Shown: one piece after another, positions 1 to 5,219 of the stretch
Numbering within the stretch: the stretch's first letter is position 1
Layout of the letters: the number at the start of each line of letters is the position of its first letter
NCBI GenBank assembly: GCA_026999335.1
Contig: JALTPW010000189.1
Location: 1-5,393 of the forward strand
DNA: 5,393 nucleotides
Direction: 5' to 3'
From: Chromatiales bacterium
GTDB lineage: Bacteria > Pseudomonadota > Gammaproteobacteria > SZUA-152
Notes under the pieces: generated by a model
What the model was told of the DNA's origin: nothing
Databases searched by the model: none
Seen by the model: the letters and a program-made list of their open reading frames with translations, nothing else
Translations under genes and position numbers: made by a program

Positions 1-959
1 GGATTGAGTTCACTGTTATTCTGCGCCAGATAGACCGTCCAGTTGTCGCGCAATTTTTTCGGACACAATACCAATACCCGATGGTTGCGCAGCTCGTAGT
101 ATTTGATGACCGCGAGGGCTGTGTAGGTTTTCCCCAGGCCGACGCTATCCGCGAGGATGCAGCCGTTATGGTTGTTGATTTTGTGGATGGCGCCTTTGGC
201 GCCGTCTTTCTGAAAATCAAACAATGTTTTCCAGACCTGCGTATCAACGATATCGGTACGGTCAAATAGCTGCGCATCGTCCGCTTGATCGGAAAGGAAC
301 CGCTCAAAAACATGGTAGAGCGTCTTGAAGTAAATAAACTCTGGGGGATGATTGACGTAAAGCTGTTCCAGATACTTCAGCACGTCTTCCTTGACGTCGG
401 CCACCAGCCCATCATCGCCCCAGATATTGTCAAACCAGGCCTTCAGATCCGCCCGGTCCCGGTCGCTGTCTACAATAAGATTCAACTCGATATTGGGTGT
501 TGCCGATAGGCCCAAGCCACGGCGGGTGAAGTTGGAACTACCGAGAATGGCGTGTTCGCGGTGGCCATCATGCAGGTGGTAAAGTTTGCCGTGCAGGAGA
601 TTGGCCTGGCGGATAGAACGGATTTCAACCTTTCTTGAGATCCAGTCCGCGCAGCGGCGTGCCACTTCCTTCTGCTTCAGGCGGTTGGACAACTCCAAGT
701 GTTCATCTTCAATATTGAAAGATTTCTTGTCGGTCTTTTCAGGATCGAGCGAGGTGATGAAGCTGGGTTCGCCGAACAGGAACTTTAGACTGTCGATTTG
801 CTCTAGTTGGCCTTCCAGGGCCTCATAGGCGTAGATTGTGAAATAAGCGGAAACAACTGAAAGCGCGCTGCCCGCTGATAACTTCTCGATAAGGAAATCA
901 GCAACCTTGCCACAGTGGTGGTTATCGCGAATGCCGTAGCTGCTTGAGTTAGTTGTCAT
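1..959 (-). CDS. PLD-like domain + SF2/SNF2-type helicase, N-terminal part (cut by window edge)
   Basis: The first 319 codons of an open frame run off the left edge; the stop is not seen. Residues 1-190 look like a phospholipase-D-superfamily domain. They contain one HKD-type half-motif: HGK at 123-125, an Asp at 131 and GSSN at 140-143. A single half-motif suggests a dimeric nuclease-like domain. A helicase core follows: a Q-like motif (FDFQKDGA, about 248-255), Walker A DSVGLGKT (271-278) and motif Ia (VLVLCPKKLRDNW, about 295-307), all typical of SNF2-like SF2 translocases. The DEAH box and the second RecA lobe would lie outside the window. The ATG at 957-959 is preceded by a weak AGG about 8 nt upstream; another ATG 4 nt upstream is out of frame and stops at once. 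PLD-helicase fusions are known among restriction and defence-type genes, but the role here is inferred. Fic lies 62 bp upstream on the same strand. Confidence 0.85.
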   Translation of the reverse strand, partial: MTTNSSSYGIRDNHHCGKVADFLIEKLSAGSALSVVSAYFTIYAYEALEGQLEQIDSLKFLFGEPSFITSLDPEKTDKKSFNIEDEHLELSNRLKQKEVARRCADWISRKVEIRSIRQANLLHGKLYHLHDGHREHAILGSSNFTRRGLGLSATPNIELNLIVDSDRDRADLKAWFDNIWGDDGLVADVKEDVLKYLEQLYVNHPPEFIYFKTLYHVFERFLSDQADDAQLFDRTDIVDTQVWKTLFDFQKDGAKGAIHKINNHNGCILADSVGLGKTYTALAVIKYYELRNHRVLVLCPKKLRDNWTVYLAQNNSELN

Positions 960-1021
960 TCATAACGCCTGTTTTCTGTATTTCTGATAAAAGAAGCTCC
1001 GATTAGCTCTCATACATTTTC

Positions 1022-2104
1022 TTACATATCCGGAATTTCAACAAAAACATCCATCAAGGGCCGATTCACATAATAGTTATAACGCCCGATTTTATGCTTT
1101 TCGGTGAAACCCTGATCAGTCAATTGCTGTAGATATTTTGTCGCGGTCAGGCGCGACACGCCAAGATCATGCTGTATCAATTCGATTCGGGTATAGGGGT
1201 GTCGAAACAGGTTATTCAACAGATCCTGACTATAAATTCTTGGCAACTCTTTGCGAATGCGGTGCTTGTAGTCCTGCATGATTTCCTTGATACGGGCGAT
1301 GATCCAGATGGTCTGGCGGGCGGTCTGCTCCACGCCTTCGAGCAGGTAGATGAGCCAGGGCTCCCAGTCTCCCTTGTCGCGCACTTCCTGCAGCAGGCGG
1401 TAGTAGTCATCCTTGGTGCGGATGATGTAGCGGCTCAAATAGAGTACGGGAATATCGAGCAGGCCCTTGGCCACCAGATACAGAATATTGATGATGCGCC
1501 CGGTTCGGCCGTTGCCATCGTAGAAGGGGTGGATGCTCTCAAACTGGTGATGAGTCACCGCCATTTTCACCAGTGGGTCGGCGTCGCTGAGGGCGTCGTC
1601 GTTGATGTACTGCTCCAGGTTGCCCATCAGACGCACGATTTCTTCATGGGTCTGTGGCGGGGTGTATACCGTCTCACCGGTAGTCTCGTTCATGAGTACG
1701 GTACCGCCCTGGGTGCGGATGCCGGCGTCGTTCTGCTCCAGAACACGGTGAATTTCGATGATGCGATTGACGGTAATCAGGCGGTCTCGCCGGACCTGCT
1801 CAAAACCCAGCTTCAGCGCCGAGGCATAACGGTTCACTTCCTTGGCGGCGGGATTCTTGATGTAGTCCGCAAACAAATTGGCCTTGTACAGGTCGTCTTG
1901 CGTAGTGATGACATTCTCGATCTCCGAGCTGTCCTTGGCCTCCTGCAGGGCCAGGGTATTGATGAGAATGTGCTCATTGGGGATGGTCGCTGCCATGCCT
2001 TTCAGTTCGGCCAGGTAGCGGTGCGCCGGGGCAAGCTTTTTCAATACAGCGCGGCTTTCCAGTTCCGTTTCGGGTGGCAATAAGGGGATCGATGGCGTCG
2101 TCAT
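1022..2104 (-). CDS. Fic family protein adenylyltransferase, class II, with C-terminal winged helix
   Basis: Fic enzymes transfer AMP from ATP to Ser/Thr/Tyr hydroxyls of target proteins, acting in the cytoplasm. The signature HPFYDGNGRTGR is complete at residues 192-203: catalytic His192, acidic Asp196, nucleotide-binding glycines and Arg203. An N-terminal inhibitory-helix motif of the S-xxx-E-N type is at 59-64 (Ser59, Glu63, Asn64). This marks class II Fic proteins, in which the Glu blocks productive ATP binding until inhibition is relieved. The flap is around 133-151 (GGTVLMNETTGETVYTPP). The C-terminal part, about 290-350, reads as a winged helix. The 360-aa length and domain order match SoFic of Shewanella. 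The ATG at 2104 is chosen because GGGGAG lies 8 nt before it; an in-frame GTG at 2125 would add 7 residues but lies upstream of that SD. Target unknown. The winged helix could allow DNA binding or autoregulation (inference). Confidence 0.93.
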   Translation of the reverse strand: MTTPSIPLLPPETELESRAVLKKLAPAHRYLAELKGMAATIPNEHILINTLALQEAKDSSEIENVITTQDDLYKANLFADYIKNPAAKEVNRYASALKLGFEQVRRDRLITVNRIIEIHRVLEQNDAGIRTQGGTVLMNETTGETVYTPPQTHEEIVRLMGNLEQYINDDALSDADPLVKMAVTHHQFESIHPFYDGNGRTGRIINILYLVAKGLLDIPVLYLSRYIIRTKDDYYRLLQEVRDKGDWEPWLIYLLEGVEQTARQTIWIIARIKEIMQDYKHRIRKELPRIYSQDLLNNLFRHPYTRIELIQHDLGVSRLTATKYLQQLTDQGFTEKHKIGRYNYYVNRPLMDVFVEIPDM

Positions 2105-2112
2105 CTCGACCG

Positions 2113-2118
2113 CTCCCC
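2113..2118 (-). promoter_or_regulatory. Ribosome binding site that fixes the fic start
   Basis: GGGGAG on the minus strand ends 8 nt before the ATG at 2102-2104. It sits inside the longer reading that starts at GTG 2125, so it favours the ATG start. Confidence 0.65.
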
Positions 2119-2126
2119 TGCCCACA

Positions 2127-2158
2127 CTTGTATATAAATCGCAGAGTTTCTATACATG
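2127..2158. promoter_or_regulatory. Imperfect inverted repeat upstream of fic, possible operator
   Basis: Two 12-bp arms (2127-2138 and 2147-2158) match at 10 of 12 positions around the shared core TGTATA/TATACA, with an 8-bp spacer. The repeat lies 23 nt upstream of the fic ATG, between the candidate promoter and the start codon, where a repressor site would be expected. The Fic protein has its own winged helix and is one candidate ligand (inference). Confidence 0.35.
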
Positions 2159-2165
2159 TCAGCCC

Positions 2166-2173
2166 CATCATAG
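2166..2173 (-). promoter_or_regulatory. Possible extended -10 promoter for fic
   Basis: The minus strand reads TTGCTATGAT, that is TG-n-TATGAT, one mismatch from an extended -10 element. No good -35 is visible 16-18 nt upstream. An alternative weak promoter overlaps the inverted repeat at 2127-2158. Low confidence. Confidence 0.25.
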
Positions 2174-2314
2174 CAAGAAAACTGCCCTTTTCTATATTTA
2201 TTCACGAAATCTGCATACGCAGTACATCAGCCTCCGCCCATCGTAACCCATTGATTCTCAAATACAACTCTGGCACATACCATCCGCCATACAAACAACC
2301 ACGGCATCTGGATA

Positions 2315-2335
2315 TGATTTTCAATCGCAAAATCA
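2315..2335. repeat. Inverted repeat, 7-bp arms, AT-rich
   Basis: TGATTTT at 2315-2321 and AAAATCA at 2329-2335 are perfect complements around a 7-nt loop. It is the first of a series of hairpins in the gene-free interval. Confidence 0.5.
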
Positions 2336-2348
2336 GGGGGTTACGCCT

Positions 2349-2362
2349 GCAACAGGGGTTGC
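2349..2362. repeat. Short inverted repeat, 5-bp arms
   Basis: GCAAC at 2349-2353 pairs with GTTGC at 2358-2362 across a 4-nt loop. It is short enough to arise by chance and is noted because it sits in line with three other hairpins. Confidence 0.3.
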
Positions 2363-2389
2363 GTCGGGTGTGTAGGGAAATGGCGGGGG

Positions 2390-2410
2390 CCCATGCGCGC
2401 AGCGTATGGG
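2390..2410. repeat. Hairpin, 9-bp stem, 3-nt loop
   Basis: CCCATGCGC (2390-2398) pairs with GCGTATGGG (2402-2410) with one G-T wobble and loop GCA. It is separated by 13 nt from the next hairpin. Confidence 0.5.
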
Positions 2411-2423
2411 AGTGGCGGAGGTA

Positions 2424-2443
2424 ACCCGCCCCGGAGGGCGGGT
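2424..2443. repeat. Perfect GC-rich hairpin, 8-bp stem
   Basis: ACCCGCCC (2424-2431) and GGGCGGGT (2436-2443) are perfect complements around loop CGGA. It lies 75 nt past the stop of the RHH gene, where a transcript end is expected. Neither strand has a run of T after it, so a rho-independent terminator is only a possibility. It could instead protect the 3' end of the mRNA. Confidence 0.55.
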
Positions 2444-2518
2444 GCGGTAGCTCTTTCACACATTTGCCGAACGTGCGTTGGAAAGTATACCGAAAGTTTA
2501 CTTCCCGTCAGCAGCCCG

Positions 2519-2782
2519 CTATTCCATCACGCCCATTTGGCGCAGAATGCTGCGGGCATCGGACTTGGCCTTGTAGACGATGTCCATGTCCGTGTGCGCA
2601 GCGAGTCTGCGCAGGAGACAGAGGGTTTCAATCTGCACACCCCTGATCACCTTGTCTTCGCCATCCAGACCGCGATGCAGCAGGCGGCGCCATATCTCCG
2701 AGTCCCGCACACCGAACTGGGCAGCCATGCGACGGACCTCTTTGGCCATTTCTTCGGGGACACGAATACAGACCTGGATCAT
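2519..2782 (-). CDS. Small ribbon-helix-helix-type DNA-binding protein
   Basis: An 87-aa protein. Residues 1-40 show the ribbon-helix-helix pattern: a short N-terminal strand (MIQVCIRVP), then two amphipathic helices separated by a turn (EEMAKEVRRMAAQFG, then DSEIWRRLLHRGL). RHH proteins bind DNA as dimers through the strand and often act as repressors or accessory factors of plasmids and islands. The C-terminal half is helical, with no motif I recognise. The start ATG overlaps the stop of the preceding gene as ATGA. A perfect AAGGAGG (2789-2795) lies 6 nt upstream, so it is probably translated efficiently and coupled to the upstream gene. The likely role is copy-number or expression control of the element (inference). 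An antitoxin-like role is possible, but no toxin gene follows. Confidence 0.8.
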   Translation of the reverse strand: MIQVCIRVPEEMAKEVRRMAAQFGVRDSEIWRRLLHRGLDGEDKVIRGVQIETLCLLRRLAAHTDMDIVYKAKSDARSILRQMGVME

Positions 2783-3621
2783 GGCTGACCTCCTTGGCAG
2801 GCCTGGCCGCCTTGTGCCACCTTTACGCTATCTCTCGCACGCCACGAAGCTGCCTTGCAGCGCTCCAGGTAGCTCTTCTCATCTTGCCGGAGCAGACGTG
2901 CATGCTCACGCAGTACGGCCTCAGTCGTTGGCTTTTCATCAGTCCTTGGTCGTCGGCGCTTTCGCTCTCGCGCCTTGGCAATAGGCAGGCCTGGTGTTGG
3001 GTCAAATTCTCCTGTCCGGTGCCGTGCGATGAGCGCCTTCAGATATGCCATCTTGGACTTCCGGATCTCGCCAGCCGTAATCGCCGCCTGGAGAACATCC
3101 ACGAGTGCCTGGGCATCCTTGCCGACAGCAAACAGTAGCTTTCTGGCCGCTCGGGCCTCCGTCTGGCCCAAACAGCGAGGCAAGACCAGATCATCCACAT
3201 CACCACCACAACCCTGTGTAGTGGTAGTAGTGTTTCTTTGTCTTTTCTGTATTTGTATATGGGTTTGTTTCCCACCGACGGTTTTCAAGTCACTGGTTTG
3301 CGAACCACTGACTGATTTCCAGTCACTGGTCTGTGGCACCTCATGCACCTCCGTCAGCCAATGAAACTTACCGTTGCGGCGGCGAACCCGCCGTCGCACT
3401 ATGTATCCCGCACCCGCCAATTCCTGAAAAATACGACGGAGCTTGTCTCTGCCGACGCGGCTCTCCCGCCTCAGTGCCTCGAACCGAACCGTCCAGTCAG
3501 CCGGCCGGGATAGCAAGCGCACCAGCAGACCGACTGACTCCAAGCTCAGCCGCTCATCCCGCAGAGTGCCGTTGGCAAGGACGGTGAAATTGTCATTCTT
3601 CATGACACGGATCACGCTCAT
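2779..3621 (-). CDS. Winged-helix replication-initiator-like protein
   Basis: A 280-aa protein. Residues 10-90 match the winged-helix domain found at the N-terminus of phage and plasmid replication organisers: FTVLANGTLRDERLSLES, then GLLVRLLSRPADW, then a helical part ending in ELAGAGYIVRRR and a basic wing. The middle (97-119) has two tandem 11-residue repeats of the form QTSDxKSVxGx plus a third QT. A basic stretch and a run of five Thr (131-135) follow. The C-terminal part (150-280) is helical and highly charged, with a basic patch RERKRRRPR at 218-226. Its place between an HTH regulator and an RHH gene fits a replication or maintenance operon. The start ATG overlaps the upstream stop as ATGA and has GAGGAGG (3629-3635) 7 nt before it. 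A plain transcriptional regulator is the main alternative. Confidence 0.75.
   Translation of the reverse strand: MSVIRVMKNDNFTVLANGTLRDERLSLESVGLLVRLLSRPADWTVRFEALRRESRVGRDKLRRIFQELAGAGYIVRRRVRRRNGKFHWLTEVHEVPQTSDWKSVSGSQTSDLKTVGGKQTHIQIQKRQRNTTTTTQGCGGDVDDLVLPRCLGQTEARAARKLLFAVGKDAQALVDVLQAAITAGEIRKSKMAYLKALIARHRTGEFDPTPGLPIAKARERKRRRPRTDEKPTTEAVLREHARLLRQDEKSYLERCKAASWRARDSVKVAQGGQACQGGQP
3201..3225. repeat. Inverted repeat inside the initiator-like gene
   Basis: CACA (3207-3210) pairs with TGTG (3215-3218) over a 4-nt loop. The stem continues, after a 2-nt bulge, with ACCAC (3202-3206) against GTGGT (3221-3225). It lies in the part coding for the poly-Thr run and next to an AT-rich tract. 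Confidence 0.4.
3257..3333 (-). repeat. 33-bp direct repeats (two units and a partial third) within the initiator-like gene
   Basis: On the minus strand, unit 1 (3333-3301) and unit 2 (3300-3268) share 24 of 33 bases, all 24 within the first 29. Both contain ACCAGTGACT. A third copy begins in register (CAAACC, 3267-3262) and then diverges into an AT-rich tract at about 3229-3260. Unit 1 also forms an inverted repeat: CCAGTGACTG against CAGTCAGTGG, with one mismatch. The repeats encode the QTSDxKSVxGx repeats of the protein. Iterons followed by an AT-rich tract inside an initiator gene recall lambda ori within gene O (inference). Confidence 0.6.
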
Positions 3622-3914
3622 ACTGCGCCCTCCTCGATCAACTGAGCCAACATGGAGGCGCGGAAGTAGATTCGCCTGCCAATTCTTCGTTTGGCGGCAT
3701 TCAACGCGCGGGAGAATACGGTATTCCGTGCCAGGGACACCCGCAGGCCGTCCGGCGTGCGGTGAAACAGCTCTGCGGTCTGCTGCAAGGTCAAGAGATG
3801 GCCAAATCTCTCAACAAGCTGCCTCTCGGTGCTTTTAGTGATATCGCTCAGGCTGGCAAGCGATGCTTCGTTGAAGGGTGCGTTTTCCGCCCACAACAGA
3901 TCATTTGTTCCCAT
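3618..3914 (-). CDS. Excisionase/AlpA-like helix-turn-helix protein
   Basis: A 98-aa protein. Residues 40-95 form a compact MerR/excisionase-type HTH. The first helices are LTLQQTAELFHRTPDGLRVSL, and the wing with its final helix is RRIGRRIYFRASMLAQLIEEG, a layout typical of AlpA, Xis and HTH_17 proteins. Residues 1-39 are a less defined, mildly acidic extension. Such proteins either direct the integrase toward excision or regulate element genes. Being the first gene of the operon and next to the integrase fits both roles. It is read from the ATG at 3914 with GAGG 8 nt upstream. The stop overlaps the next start as ATGA (3618-3621). An inverted repeat overlaps the ribosome binding site, suggesting feedback control. 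It lacks anything that would separate recombination directionality factor from repressor. Confidence 0.75.
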   Translation of the reverse strand: MGTNDLLWAENAPFNEASLASLSDITKSTERQLVERFGHLLTLQQTAELFHRTPDGLRVSLARNTVFSRALNAAKRRIGRRIYFRASMLAQLIEEGAV

Positions 3915-3923
3915 AGGTCATTC

Positions 3924-3949
3924 CTCATTTCAATGGTGGCGGAAATGAG
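3924..3949. promoter_or_regulatory. Inverted repeat over the ribosome binding site of the HTH gene
   Basis: Perfect 8-bp arms CTCATTTC (3924-3931) and GAAATGAG (3942-3949) are separated by 10 bp. On the minus strand the arm nearer the gene contains the GAG of the Shine-Dalgarno (3923-3926). In RNA it could hide the ribosome binding site; in DNA it could be an operator with arm centres 18 bp apart. Confidence 0.5.
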
Positions 3950-4007
3950 ATTTGACCCTTTGGGTTATGGTCTGGTGACCGGATCTCGAAGAGAGGATGT
4001 TTGCACA

Positions 4008-4036
4008 CATTCCGGCCCGCCACATTTTCCGGAATG
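4008..4036. repeat. Inverted repeat, 8-bp arms, possible operator
   Basis: CATTCCGG (4008-4015) and CCGGAATG (4029-4036) are perfect complements with a 13-bp AT/C-rich spacer. Arm centres are 21 bp apart, two helical turns, as expected for a dimeric regulator. It lies in the leader of the three-gene operon. Confidence 0.45.
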
Positions 4037-4058
4037 CTGTCTGTGCGGAGTAATTCAA

Positions 4059-4087
4059 ATCCTAGCGAACCCCGCGCCAGCTCGCAA
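4059..4087 (-). promoter_or_regulatory. Candidate sigma70 promoter for the HTH/initiator/RHH operon
   Basis: The minus strand reads TTGCGA (4082-4087), 17 nt, TAGGAT (4059-4064). Each hexamer matches consensus at 4 of 6 positions with ideal spacing. The -10 overlaps one CTAGCGAAC repeat, and the -35 falls in the loop of the inverted repeat at 4075-4100, so proteins bound there would affect transcription. The leader would be about 140 nt. Confidence 0.35.
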
Positions 4088-4144
4088 CATAAGGCTGGCG
4101 AAACCTAACGAACTCTAGCAAACAATATGCAAAATCTAGCGGTG
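4062..4144. repeat. Helically phased short direct repeats, CTAGCGAAC type
   Basis: Related copies on the plus strand are CTAGCGAAC (4062), CTGGCGAAAC (4095), CTAACGAAC (4105), CTAGCAAAC (4115) and CTAGCGGTG (4136). The steps are 33, 10, 10 and 21 bp, all near whole helical turns, so the sites face the same side of the DNA. They fill the gap between the integrase stop and the excisionase-like operon. Binding by that HTH protein or by the integrase is plausible but not shown. The last copy overlaps the integrase stop codon. Confidence 0.5.
4075..4100. repeat. Inverted repeat, 7-bp GC-rich arms
   Basis: CGCCAGC (4075-4081) and GCTGGCG (4094-4100) are perfect complements with a 12-nt spacer. It is 36 nt past the integrase stop but has no T-run, so a terminator is doubtful. 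It encloses the candidate -35 of the next operon. Confidence 0.45.
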
Positions 4145-5179
4145 TCTTGGATTATCCAGCCTGTCGACTAGGTCTTCCGCACGCAAATGCGTGTAGCGTC
4201 GCAACATCTGCATACTTCTGTGGCCGCTAATTGCCGCGACTTCTTGATCGCTCAGCCCCATTTCCACGAATCGAGAAACCGATTCATGACGCAGATCATG
4301 GAAGCGAAGGTTTGTAATCCCAGCACGTTTCAAGGCGTCGGCCCAGACCTTGTGCATCTGGTAAGGACGACGAACACCATCACGACCCGGTTCACCGTAG
4401 AAGATCAGGTCTGTATCTCGTGGACGAACAGGATTGCCCAAGGCCTGACGGAACACAGCCACCACCCGGCGCGACAGCGGCACGGTGCGCGCGCTGCCAT
4501 TCTTGGTGTCACTGAGGCGCACGATGCGTCGCTGCAGATCGACCTGATCGAGGGTGAGAGAAAGGATTTCCCCTTGGCGCATGGCAGTGTAGAGCGCGAT
4601 GCGCACGATCCAGCCGAGCATGGGATTGGAGTGAGCGTCGCAGGCCTTGAGCATCTGCCGCATCTCACTCCAGCTCAAGCGGCGGTCGCGGCCCTGGCCC
4701 GGACTGGGCCGCCGGACGTTGGCGACCGGGTTGTAGATGAGTCCGAGGCCCCATTCTCGGATAGCAATGGTGTAGAGGTGACCGAGCAGGGCCATCTCCA
4801 GGCGCACAGTGTTCGGACTCTTACCCTCTGCCAGTCGCTCGTCACGGTATTCGGCGATGCGCTCGGGGCTGAGTTGGGCAAGTCCATATTGCCCCAGGCG
4901 CTCGATCACGAGCTTGGCCTTCTTGCGCTCGGCAGCCTGGGTGGAGGGTTTCTTGGTCGGTGTCACCTCGTCGAGGTAACGCCGCAGTGCATCCCCGACG
5001 GTGGTGCGCTCAGCTCGCGCGCGGGGGACGTGAACGCCTCGGCGCATCTCGTCTTCGACGCCGCGCGCCCAGTCCTCCGCATCGCGCTTGATGCGGAAGG
5101 TCTTGCTCGTGGTAGGCCATCCGCGGCGGCGGACGACGGCCTTCCAGGTATTCGAGGGGGTTCTGACTATGGTCGCCAT
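4136..5179 (-). CDS. Tyrosine recombinase, site-specific integrase of the element
   Basis: A 347-aa integrase that breaks and rejoins DNA at att sites through a covalent phosphotyrosine. All catalytic residues are visible: Arg201 (TAMRQGEIL), Lys226 (DTKNGS, beta-hairpin), His294 and Arg297 (HDLRH), His320 (SGHRS) and the nucleophile Tyr329 (RRYTH), with normal spacing. Residues 1-50 resemble an arm-type DNA-binding domain (TWKAVVRRRGW...SKTFRIKRDAEDWARGVEDEM). Residues 60-150 fit the helical core-binding domain. Length is normal and the frame is intact, so the protein may be active. The ATG at 5179 has only a weak GGGA upstream. The gene begins 87 bp from the 3' end of a tRNA and reads away from it, the common arrangement for tRNA-targeting islands. 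The promoter region carries GGTAC inverted repeats. Confidence 0.96.
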   Translation of the reverse strand: MATIVRTPSNTWKAVVRRRGWPTTSKTFRIKRDAEDWARGVEDEMRRGVHVPRARAERTTVGDALRRYLDEVTPTKKPSTQAAERKKAKLVIERLGQYGLAQLSPERIAEYRDERLAEGKSPNTVRLEMALLGHLYTIAIREWGLGLIYNPVANVRRPSPGQGRDRRLSWSEMRQMLKACDAHSNPMLGWIVRIALYTAMRQGEILSLTLDQVDLQRRIVRLSDTKNGSARTVPLSRRVVAVFRQALGNPVRPRDTDLIFYGEPGRDGVRRPYQMHKVWADALKRAGITNLRFHDLRHESVSRFVEMGLSDQEVAAISGHRSMQMLRRYTHLRAEDLVDRLDNPRHR

Positions 5180-5180
5180 C

Positions 5181-5219
5181 GGTACATCCCGGTACTCAGC
5201 AGTGTACCGAAAATGTACC
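5181..5219. promoter_or_regulatory. Inverted repeats with four GGTAC/GTACC motifs before the integrase gene
   Basis: The arm GGTACATCCCGGTAC (5181-5195) faces GTACCGAAAATGTACC (5204-5219) across 8 bp. Each arm holds two GTAC boxes. The array covers the candidate -10 and the mRNA start and ends 1 nt before the integrase ATG. It is suited to autorepression by integrase or control by a small HTH protein, and could also be an arm-type recombinase site. Confidence 0.5.

Larger units (their letters stand above)
2126..2518. other. Gene-free, hairpin-rich interval between fic and the RHH gene
   Basis: No frame here has a recognisable protein, a good ribosome binding site or conserved-looking composition. 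The fic-proximal part (2126-2175) holds the putative operator and promoter. The part from 2315 to 2443 holds four consecutive inverted repeats, described separately. It is downstream of the three-gene operon, so some of these may end or stabilise that transcript, but no T-tract marks a classical intrinsic terminator. Confidence 0.6.

Noticed and set aside
1169..2083. Plus-strand open frame (304 aa) opposite fic
   Set aside because: It is fully antisense to a gene with an intact Fic motif, and shows no domain of its own.
2334..2377. Iteron-like CAGGGG repeats about 19-20 bp apart
   Set aside because: Only two convincing copies with a poor third; spacing is not exact. Too weak to list as a repeat.
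2424..2443. Calling the perfect hairpin a rho-independent terminator
   Set aside because: Neither strand has a T-run after the stem, so only an inverted repeat is supported.
2372..2450. REP-type element with GTAG tetranucleotide beside the hairpins
   Set aside because: GTAG occurs nearby, but its distance and orientation to the stems do not fit REP consensus layouts, and only one locus is visible.
2202..2459. Minus-strand open frame of 85 aa in the gene-free interval
   Set aside because: It has no family resemblance, crosses two GC-rich hairpins, and is rich in Arg, Cys and Trp as in random GC-rich frames.
2393..2788. Plus-strand frames opposite the RHH gene
   Set aside because: The minus-strand RHH protein has a clear fold pattern, a perfect SD and coupling to its neighbour.
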